Positions 34,801 to 46,800 of a stretch of DNA of 64,000 bases are shown piece by piece. Origin of the DNA: Antedon mediterranea. Lineage: Eukaryota; Echinodermata; Crinoidea; Comatulida; Antedonidae. The notes under the pieces were generated by a model. That model saw only the letters and a list, made by a program, of their open reading frames with translations. It ran no database searches and was not told where the DNA came from. The DNA is taken from contig NC_092678.1 of assembly GCF_964355755.1 (NCBI RefSeq), positions 12,060,922 through 12,124,921 of the forward strand, in the 5' to 3' direction. Each line of letters begins with the position of its first letter. Position 1 is the first letter of the stretch. The translations under genes and the position numbers were made by a program.

Positions 34801-37800
34801 TAATTTTAGAATCCCAACTATCAAGCCAATGGCACATGTGACCTTTTTTTACAATGCTATTAAAGAATGGAATAATTTACCAATTAACATTAAGGAATCA
34901 CAAACTGATTGTTGTTTTAAAAGTAAAGTTAAAAAGTATCTACAGGAACGTTCACTAGCTCTAGAAACTATTTAATTAGCGCTTCTTCTTTTTTCGATTG
35001 TCCTTTTTTGCTGTTTTTTGTAATTTTTATATGTTGCATTGTTTGTCTTTTTTGCTGTTCTTTCAAAGGACCTCATTGGAAACAAGTCCGTAGAGGACTT
35101 TTATGAGTTATCCTTGGCATCCTTGTTTTATTTTGGTATTTTTATATTTGCCAATTTTAATTGTATGTCTGTGATATTTTATGTACTGATGCCGAAATAA
35201 ATCAAATCAAATCAATCAAATATTAATTAAACAGTACAGTATTAATTAAACAGAATAGTATTAATTAAACAGTACAGTATTAATTAACAGTACAGTATTA
35301 ATCAAACAGTACAGTATTAATTAAACAGTGGGTGAGACCATTTCAAGTCGGTGAGACCATATCGACTAATTAGATGGTTTTTATCAATCTTTGATCATCA
35401 CACTATTATCTCAGGAAATCGGAAATAAACTATATAAATATAACCCTCACAGTGCGCTGACAATGGTTGCAAAAGTAAAAACACTAAATATCTCAACAAG
35501 TCTATAATCAAAAGAATACAAAAATCTACTTACTGAAAAAGTACAAGCTCCAATAAAGGCAACAAGTGATGTTATCATACCCCTGACTAACAGAGATTGC
35601 ACGAACTTGACAACACCATCCCAGATATTGCGCCCCCACATGATGGCCTGTCGAATACTATAAATACTATCATCTTTTAATATGACGTCTGCAGCCGTTT
35701 TAGCTTCTACAGAACCAATATTTCCCTAAACAAAAACAAACAATTTCAAAATGAGTAGAGAATTTACTATATAACTATCGTGACATACAAAATTGTTAAA
35801 TCAGTAATTAAAATGCTTAAAATCACGTAAATCCGATGAAAATGTCTAGAAAAATTAATTCTTATTTCATAAAAAAAGAAATGAGGTGGGCTTACAAGAG
35901 CAATGCCTAAATCAGCTTCTGCTAGGGTATCCTCGTCCCCTATGTAGCGTCCAGTGACTGCAACTAGTTGCGGTTGAAGATTCTTTGGAGCTGCAGATAT
36001 GCCTTTAGCAAGTACTTGTTTGTCGTCTGGATGGGCCCCACCTAGTACACCTAGCGATGGCCATGTCTTGTGAAATTCATCATCTTTAATCTAAATAATA
36101 ATTAATAATAACAATCACAATTTATTTTTTAAATCTATCATCTAATATCCTTTTCCAATCTGCCTAAAGTATTACAACTTTTAACAAGTTGTAACCAGGT
36201 TTGCTCTCCTGATTTATTAAACGTCTTCATACATACATACATACAGTAAAAAATATCTGGAGAAAAGCGTAGTTGCACGCTATTTGATTATGATTGGTCA
36301 ATTATAATACTATAGCATTACACATGCACTCAGGGCAACAACTTGGGACATCTTAGAACAAAACACAGGCATCTCATCTTCGCACTATGTAAACCTGGTT
36401 TAATACAAGTTTTTACAAGTTGAATTTTGCAGGTGTGAAAAGGGTATAAGAAATGAAACCTTTTATAATCTATGCAATTGCTTACCAATTGAGATTCATC
36501 CCCATACATAATAGATGAAGCAGATGGTGAAGTCTGGAAATAAAACATGAGAAACTTTAAATAAATAGGGCACACATACTCTACATACTATACAAAACAA
36601 AATATTCTGAATACCTCACAAACAAACAACGCAACTCAATGTTTTTTTGCTATGTTGATGAGGAGGAGGTACTAAAAGTTATTGAATCTCTCGATTCAAA
36701 CAAAGCCTCCGGATTTGATGACATTTCAGCTAAAGTTGTAAAGGAAGTAAAATACAATATTTTAAAGCCGCTGACATATATTTTTAATTTATCACTTCAA
36801 ACTGGACTAATACCAGGGAAGTTGAAAATTTCCAAAGTAGTTCCCATACATAAAAAAGGGGACCGCCATTTGGCCTCAAACTATCGTCCCATATCGCTGT
36901 TGCCCATTTTTTCGAAAGTTTTTGAAAAGATTATCCATAATCAATTATACAATTATCTTACAAAATGTAAAGTGTTAAGCAACAATCAATATGGATTTAG
37001 AAACAAACACTCAACTTCTCATGCTATGATCGACTTGGTCCATAAAATATTAAATGCATTTGAAAAAAAGGAATATGCACTTACTACCTTTATGGATTTG
37101 TCAAAAGCGTTTGACATTATCGATCACAGTATTCTGTTGAGCAAATTGGCGCATTATGGTATAAGAGGCATCGTTTTAATGTGGTTTAGAAACTATTTAA
37201 GTGGCCGCAAACAATATGTTTATGCCAACGGTAGATCATCATGTTTAAAAGACACCAATATAGGGGTGCCACAGGGTTCTGTTTTAGGACCACTTTTGTT
37301 TTTAATTTACATCAATGATATAAGTCGAGCAAGTAGTAAAATAGATATAATTAGTTTTGCTGACGACACAACTTGTATAACAAGGGGAGATGACCCTACA
37401 ATGTTAAACCATACTATGAATATTGAACTAGAAAAAATAAACGTATGGCTTAAAGCAAATAAGCTGTTACTGAATGTCAGCAAAACTAATTACGTTGTTT
37501 TTAGAACTAGCCAAAAGAACTTTGACAAAAACCAGTTTAAAATAAAAATGAATAATGTGTTATTACATAGAAAAGAAAATGTGACATTTCTAGGTGTAAT
37601 GTTAAACGAAAATCTTAACTGGAAACATCACATACATACAGCTTATTAGGAAAAAAATGTCTAGGGCAATTGGTATACTTTTAAAAGTAAGAGAATTCTT
37701 TCCTCATAAAGTCCGTATTAGTCTTTATAACACCTTAGTATTACCTCACCTTCAGTATGGTAACTTAATATGGGGAAATACATACAAGAGCACGTTAGAA

Positions 37801-40800
37801 GTAATACTAAAACTCCAAAAGAGAGCTGTAAAATGCATTACCTTCTCTAAATCCAGACAAGCCTCAGAGCCACTGTTTAAGAAACTAAAAATATTAAACG
37901 TTTATGATATTTACAAAGTAAACGTCATAGGATTTATGGCAAACGTAAAATTCAATGAATTACCACATCACATTTTAAATATTTTTAATTACTGTGACAG
38001 TATTAGGCCTACTCATAACCTCAGAACAGAAACTGAATTCGAAATTCCCTTCACAAGACTAACTTGCAGTCAACAGTTTATACACATATATGGACCAAAA
38101 TTGTGGAAAGAATTCACTTGTAATGGTGGTAATAAACCGGTTATCTTAAAGAAACAAAATAAATGTATAAAAAAACAGGTTAAAAAATACTTTTTATCAC
38201 TATATGCTGATTAACAACACCTTTGTTTATTTAAGTTCTATATACTTGTTCTTATGTAAAAGGGTCCTACAAAAAAACGAAGCTATAGCTTTTTTATGCA
38301 GGATCCCTGTTCTCAGTTGTACTGTAATTATGATGTACTGTAATTGATGACTAAATAAATGTGGAATAAAGTAAAGTAAATTTAAGAAGAGTTTTCTAAG
38401 AGCAGACACTATAGAAGACTATAGATCCGGAAATCTCTAGAAAACTCAGATTGGATCTAAAAAACTTGGATATATCTGAGTTTTCTAGACACCCATGATG
38501 CCAAACATCCAACAAAGTCACATTCACACTACATTCAAGAGTAATTACCTTCAGTCTATCTCTCACACCTTTAACAAAGTCACACTCCCACACCTTTAAC
38601 AAAGTCACATTCACACTACATTCAAAAATTAAAATTTACCATTTCAATTCCACGGATTTTATGATTAAATACTTCAGAATCCAGGCAGAGATCTTTGGGA
38701 CTGCGGATGATTCCAGACTCTGCAGCTACAGCGCCTGCTGTCTGGAGGTCATCTCCTGTTACCATGGTAATCTTGATTCCACTACGCTGTAAATCCTTAA
38801 CATACTTAGCAGCCTTAAAAAAAATTAAAATATATTTAAAAAAGGTAAAGTATTATATTTTCCCCTTGATTTAAATGTCACATAATAAAATTTAAAAAAA
38901 AGGCTGACTTTATTTAATCTATATGTTTCATGTTTTTGGGGACCCTACACCAATATACATTTACTATACTTACTTCTTTAAAGCAAGAATTATTTTATCA
39001 GGGATATTATTTTACTAATGAATGGGAATATATTTCACTAAATGGGCAAGACAATTAATGCTTGCAAAAAAGGTTAGATGTGCTAGATATTAGATTTGAA
39101 AGATTTTTTGCAAGGAGATTAGGAGAAAAACAATTTTTGTTACCAAGTCTGTCTGTCACCACAATGTTAAAATCACTAGCCTTCAAATAATATACAGTAT
39201 TGTTTACATACTGTATGTCTTCCAATACCGGATCCTATGAAAACTGGAAACTTTACCAAACCCTGACTTTTCATGAGGTCCAAAAGATCCAATATTTTTT
39301 TAGCATTTAAAAAATGCTTAAGAATACTAGAGTTTCTGGCAAACTTGATTAAGCCAGACAGTATATGCACATTGTATTTTGTAATGAAGTTCTTTTATAA
39401 CATAATAGGCAACTGTGCTATTTTATTTAGGATATAATGTTGTTTTTCCTACCTTTGGACGAACACGATCTGAAATCCCTAACAAAGCAACGCAAGTCAG
39501 CTTTGATAAGACATCATCCTCACGAGACAAATCCACGCTGTCTTCTGTCTGATCGATGGCCATATCTCGATATGCTAAACATATCGTGCGAAGCTTCGAT
39601 TTAGACATCTCTGTTATTTGCGATGCAAAGTGTGATTGAGTATCAGTGTCCAGAGGGCAGGCTACACCATCTGTGTCCAGGTAAAATGAGCACCTTTTAA
39701 GATAATAAAATATTAATTACATAGTTATATCTGTATAGTAAAATCTAATTTTTAAACCAATTTAACAGTTATTCTAAATTTACATATTTTGATTTGATTT
39801 GGACAACATTTATTTAAGCAATAGATAATAACAATTTAATAACTTTTACTGTAGTAATGTATGTTTGTTTCTATGTATACATCTGAGGCAGTCAATGAAT
39901 AGTTACTTTTTTTTACTTGGAATGATTACTCAAACAAATCTCGATACTGTTAATAATCAGATAAACAAAATGTATTTCCTGCAGTAACTGCAGTAGATTA
40001 ATTTTTACATGGTCCCTCCATATACATAAAAAGCTGCAAACCTTTTAAGTACTCGCTCCGCTGCTCCTTTGCAATAAACTCTGTTTCTGTTCAATTCTTC
40101 CTTACCAATCACACAACACATCATCTTCCTACTTGTGTTAAAAGGATATACACGCATCACCTTCTCCTCTGGATTCGAATCCCGCAATGCTCTATAATGC
40201 CCACCAAGGATCTCCACAAGCTCCAGCAGAGCGCAGTCTATTCTGTCTCCAATATGTTGAAGTATACCATGATTCTCGACAGATATCTAGTTTGTGAATA
40301 AAGAAGAATATGATCAACGTTTAATGGTTCAACCAGCTTCTGTGATGCTAATATACTACTAACACTCGCGGAAAATACAGTAAAAATTCATTAATGAATT
40401 AACTTAAGTTAAAATGTTTTGAGAAACATTTATTTAAATCTGCACAAACATAAGCTATTTTTTATAGTGCGATAAATACAGTAAATAAGTCATAAATTGT
40501 AAAGCCCTTCTTTCAACAGCTTATAAAGTAAAACCTTAATTAAGGACTATCTCATTCAGGGAACACCCTAGAGGGACACTTAAATGTGAAATGAGGGGAA
40601 TATACTTAAAATTATCCGTCCATATTAACCCTTTCACTGCGTATACCCGGTACTACCGGGTATAAACAGACGTCGTGAAATACGTATACCCGGTAATACC
40701 GGGTATGGGCAAAACAATGATTTAATCGTATTTGCCTATAATATATAGCACCCTCTGTATTTTTTCGATGAACTTGGATATTTTTGCAAGTCATTAAAAA

Positions 40801-43800
40801 TTTTTTCCAGCAAAAAAAATGGCCCTCTATAGTTGTATTATTGTCTTGAAAAAATGCGCCCTCTATAGTTATATTATATATAGTATAGTATATAATAGTA
40901 TTTCTATCTTGGAAAGATGTGTTGAGTAGCGTAATGGCGGCCATTTTGAAAGTAACACAAATTTACCAGCTCCAATAGGGCAACATGGTGTTTATCACAA
41001 CACGCAAAAAAAAAAATTCTGAAAAAATAGTTAGTTTTTGTACTATAGGGAATTTTTCGAAAATGTCAATATTTTCACGATTTTGCCCCAAAACTTTGAT
41101 TTGTGCATAATTTTTATAAAACAATAAAAATAATTCAATTTGTTTAAATATTTTTATTTGTTATACGTATCTTCGTCAATATCCAGTTCGAAAAACGTAT
41201 TCCATAAGAATTTCTTATAGAAAATATAGTTTTTATCATTGATTTGATAAAAAACACGAAATCCAAAATACCTGTAATGACGTCACATGACGTCATCAAT
41301 ATGCAAATTACTTTTTTTTTAATACCTAACTGTAGACTAACCCTTTGCCCATCACACACCACAAAAATAATTACACAATTATCTCAATTAGTATTTTTTT
41401 GCAATTAATTAAAATATAATATGTTTTACGCACAGAGGTGGGAATAACGCTTCGCAGTGAAAGGGTTAAACGGACACATTAAAATAGGAATTCTACTGTA
41501 GTGTATTCAACTAAAAAAAACATCTTATGAAAAGACATACATTTTATTTTATAATTAAAAATAGATATATTTACTTCTATAATTTGAGCTGTGTAATCTG
41601 TATTCACTGCCATTCCTTCCAGAAGTAAATTGGTCACTTCTGAAGAATGCGTCATTGATTTCAATCTTGTGTTAAGATTAGTTTGTTTATCCGGCCAGCG
41701 AACATGAAACAACTCATTAAATAAAAAGATTCCCTCAACACGCATGTAGTTTTCAGTGACCACTCCCGTTTTGTTTGTTAAAAGTGTGGTAATATTACCC
41801 ATAATTCCATAGGCTTCATTGTTACGGACAAATATTTGATCATGTCGAATCTCCTATATAATTAAAAATTATTTTTTTAAATAATAAAAAAAAATTTGTT
41901 AATATATTATATCACAGTACTGTGTAATAATTATTGTAGCATGATGTATAATCAAATAAATTGCACCTAGATATGAACAATTACAACACAAATTAATATA
42001 AACAAGAAAACACAATTGTTTCAAAATGCTTGGTAAATTATATATGTATGCATGTGGCAGGTCGTTTTATTCAAAGAAAAAATAAACGTCCCTGGGAGTT
42101 TATTCAAGGGGGCGTTTATTCAAAACGGGTGTGCAGTACTATGGGATCATTTATTCCAAGGTGGTGTGTATTCAAAGCGGGGTGTTTATTTGAATAAATA
42201 CGGTAAATATGATAACAAAAACAAATCTTACATGAGCTGACTGTTTGCAGATGTGCTGGTAGATGGAAGGTAAAGATGATGGGTAGGTGATTGTAAACAC
42301 AGTGATGGTGACAATGATCAGGTCTACTATATCCTTCAGGTATGTAATATCCCAGCTCTCATCATCAGCAATGAATGTTTGGTAGCAATAGTTAATAATC
42401 AGAACCAGACCAATAATTGTACACAGGGCAATAGCTGGCAATTACAAATCAATAATTGTATTAAATTAAATTAGAAATGTTTTCCGACTTATCTGCATAA
42501 ATTATTACAACTTTGATCTCCCTACTTAGTACATTTTCTTACACGCATAGGCGAACTGTGAGAAATCTCGGGAGAAAGCATAGTTGTGAGCTATTTGATT
42601 GGTCAGTTTAACACCAGGGCAATACAAGCGTGCATTAACAACTCGGAACAAAATACAGGTCTCTCATCAGGAACTTAAGAATAATTGAAAAAACAGCATT
42701 TGCCAGTTGTTCTTGGGTGGCATTCAAATTTATGGACTTTAATCCTTAAAACCTGTGTGCTTGATGGCTAGGGATAGATTCAAATTTGTCTCATTTTTTT
42801 GAGAAGAATTTTAAAATTTGATTAAAAAAAATGTTGGAATACAAAATAACTATAAATAAACCATGCTCATCACATTTGTTTGGTAAAATAAAAAATTCCA
42901 ACAAAATGTTCTGACAAATATTCAGTATTAATGATTGTGATTACCTGCTATTAACACATAGTTTGAGATGATTTCCAAATCTTGCGTCAGGACACTTTTT
43001 TTCTCCTTCTTGTTCCTAAGCCGTTGGCTACCAAGTGGTGAGTACACAGGAGGTGATGATTGTGTTGCAACCTCACTAGTGTTACCAGGCATATTTACAT
43101 AAATATCATTGGCTGATCTTGCAATGTCTAAGAAAGTTATGAAAAATAATATAAATTCTTTTTGTATTTAATCCCTCCATTTGAAGAGCATGGGTTATTG
43201 TCGGTTTATCCAGGTAAGTTAGGCACGACATAGACTGAATGTTCTTATATGTTGGTAGTAGACATTGGGAAGAGAAAACAAAGAGAACAACTATCTTTTG
43301 ATAATCTCAATTAATTTATTCTCTTCCTGATTTAACATAATGTAGAAATCTGATATTTCCTCTTTTGGTTTATTTACTCAATGATGATAAAATTATGACG
43401 ATGATAACACATTTAAAAATTAATAATGATATTTTAAAAACGACACTTAAATCTATCAAATGGCATGTGAATGTTTAGATTTTATGGTTTAAATTAAAAC
43501 TGGTCCTAAAGTTTTAATATTCTTAATTAATACATGCAATTATAATTCTTAACATAATTGATTCTCATAATCAGCTTCATGTCTTTGTATTTTATAATAT
43601 GGCACCTAAAGCTTGGCTTCCAATACAAGGATATAGGCCCACCATTAGTAATTTGACCAATCATGATACGATGGATCTTCCAAAATCTCGCTTATGATTG
43701 GACAACACACCTGCATTGCGTCTACGCCGTTGCATTGTATAGTGGGAACCAAGCTTTACATTATAAATGCCAATCGATTTTCTTCCAAATGAAATCTCTA

Positions 43801-46800
43801 TATAATAAATAGTATTTTATGATATGCATGCATTATTAACATCACAGGTATTTGTGTGTATGTTCACTAACTGTATTCATAAACAGATGGTCTCTCATTT
43901 TGGTTAATAAATAATTAATTTTATAAACAAAGCCAACCACCTCAATCACCTTTAATTTAATAATTGAAAACACATGCAAAAAAATAAATTACAATATAAT
44001 ATTGTATGAAATCATTCAATATTTAAATGAGAATAGTGACTACCTACTGCACAACAATTAAAGTTAAATTCTTTTTATAATAACAAAAATATGAATATTG
44101 AAAAACAAATTGTAAAATTATTCATATCATAATCAAGAACTATAGAATTAAAAAGAAATGATAATAGTCTTATAACAAAATGCTCAAACAAAATTTGTGC
44201 AAATATGAATTAAACAAAAATAAACATATTAATGACACCAACTACTGTATAGTGTGTATAACACTTTGTAAATTTAAGTAATCTATAAATAAAAGGCAAA
44301 CACAAAAAGTGTCCACTATGCACTCCGCTGTGTGACATCCGATCCGTCTGAATTTGGCACCAAATATCTTGCTATGGAGATGGAACGAAAAGTTTGAAAA
44401 CCAAATATTTAATGAATTATGTCTAAAAATAATTTTCAAAATCAAATGTGGAATTTCCAGAGGCCGTCATTCAATACCGTTCAGAGAGATGAGTCGATAG
44501 CTTATAAGGCACAATTTTCAAGTCAAAGAAAAGTGGTAGATTAAATTTTAATTCACTTCCATTTGTATTAATAAACATTTATAGGATGATTTATGTAGTC
44601 TTTATAAATAAATGTTATATTATATTTCTAAATTTGAAGTGTATATTTATTTGTTTTCTTTCTCCATTTTAATCTTAATGTGTGTAAATGTTGTTATGAC
44701 ACATTCAGGAGCACTCAGCTCAGCAGATACGTGATGGAAATGAAAATTGCACCTATTCATTCTAGTAGTGGAAAACATTGGATTTGTGTGACTAATTTGT
44801 ATAGTGAAAAATAGGCTTTAGTCTGGATAAAGTAATTGATAATCTGGTGTCATTAATATATAAGTTAATAAACGTGCATGTATGATCTTACCCCCTGAGT
44901 CAGGTGCATCAGAAGAGCGTGCAAATTGATAATTAGGAGTAAAAGCACCATTAATGACTCCTCCTTGCGGAGTCTTACCAAGCTTAGTGTGGACACCAAC
45001 TTGCAGTACCACCATTCGTGCATGTCCATCAATTATTTTTGATCCTACAAAGATAAAGATGTTTATTGTATCCCTTTGACACTGCCAATTGATGTCAGAC
45101 AGGGAAAGTATAGTAATACCATAAATCTTCAAATTATTCTTTGATTGTTTTTTAGGGTGGGTTACTATTAGAAAGGCGTTACTATTAGAGTAGTGGGTTA
45201 CTATTACTAATCGTAAATTAGGCACTTGAAAATAGTAACCCACCCCAACTATTCGGGTCAGCAAATCATAGCAAAATAATAAAACAGTACGAATAAACAA
45301 ATTTGTTTGAACTCTAACTTTATTTTAAAAACTCAAAAACACTCAATCCTCCCCCACTCCCGAGATCAACATGCATTATCTCCTTATTTTCAAAATATGG
45401 CTGCATCATAAACGACCAGTCTTCATAATGTCATTTTGTCAATAGTTTTTGTGACTCTAATAATATCCCCATGGGTTACTATTATAGTAGTGGGTTATTA
45501 TTATAGATTGACTTATAAGATGGTGGGTGGGTTACTATTAGAAGGTGGGTTACTATTAGAAGGTGGGTTACTATTAGAAGGTGGTTTACTATTAGAAGGT
45601 GGGTTACTATTAGAAGGTGGTTTACTATTAGAAGGTGGGTTACTATTAGAAGGTGGTTTACTATTAGAAGATGGGTTACTATTAGAAGGTGGGTTACTAT
45701 TAGAAGGTGGGTTACTATTAGAAGGTGGGTTACTATTAGAAGGTGGGTTACTATTAGAAGGTGGGTTACTATTAGAAGGTGGGTTACTATTAGAAGGTGG
45801 GTTACTATTAGAAGGTGGGTTACTATTAGAAGGTGGTTTACTATTAGAAGGGGGTTACTATTGTGTGTATGTTACTATTAGAAGATTTAGGGTAACATGG
45901 GTTGCTTTCTTGAATACAGTGTTCAGAATTAGCATACTTGTTCTATTTGAATGGTAAGCATTCAGTATGTACTACTAAAGCCAACCTTCCACTAAGCCAA
46001 TCTGAAACCATCAGGTTAATATGCGTGCATGAATACAGATTTGGAAGATAGAAACATGGATATGCATGCTCTTCGATATGCACGAACACATTTTCCTAGT
46101 GGAAAATCGGCTTTAATGTACATACCTAACACTAAACAGTAAATAATGTACATACAATACAGTACACAATGTAGTACATAACAGTAAATAATGTACATAC
46201 AGTACAGTACACAATGTAGTACATAACAGAAAATAATGTACATACAGTACAGTACACAATGTAGTACATAACAGTAAATAATGTACATACAGTACAGTAC
46301 ACAATGTAGTACATAACAGTAAATAATGTACATACAATACAGTACACAATGTAGTACATAACAGTAAATAATGTACATACAGTACAGTACACAATGTAGT
46401 ACATAACAGTAAATAATGTACATACAATACAGTACACAATGTAGTACATAACAGAAAATAATGTACATACAGTACAGTACACAATGTAGTACAAAACAGT
46501 AAATAATGTACATACAATACAGTACACAATGTAGTACATAACAGTAAATAATGTACATACAATACAGTACACAATGTAGTACATAACAGAAAATAATGTA
46601 CATACAATACAGTACACAATGTAGTACATAACAGTAAATAATGTACATACAATACAGTACACAATGTAGTACATAACAGTAAATAATGTACATACAATAC
46701 AGTACACAATGTAGTACATAACAGAAAATAATGTACATACAATACAGTACACAATGTAGTACATAACAGAAAATAATGTACATACAGTACAGTACACAAT

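Larger units (their letters stand above)
31079..35218 (+). mobile_element. Nearly full-length CR1/L2-like LINE (4.1 kb) inserted in the minisatellite
   Basis: The element starts after the last left repeat unit, has a 5' UTR of about 640 bp, one long ORF split by a single shift, a 3' UTR of about 240 bp and a tail of AAATC repeats (about 35198-35218). The 19-bp array continues directly on both sides, so no target duplication can be told apart from array units. It is antisense to the host gene and sits between exons 13 and 14. Confidence 0.9.

Noticed and set aside
40612-41362. Minus-strand frames of 110 and 72 codons
   Set aside because: They lie in the piggyBac MITE; no DDD transposase motifs and no splice relation to the PMCA-like exons.
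45436-45957. 173-codon frame with GGLLLE repeats
   Set aside because: Translation of the 18-bp minisatellite; no start context or domain.
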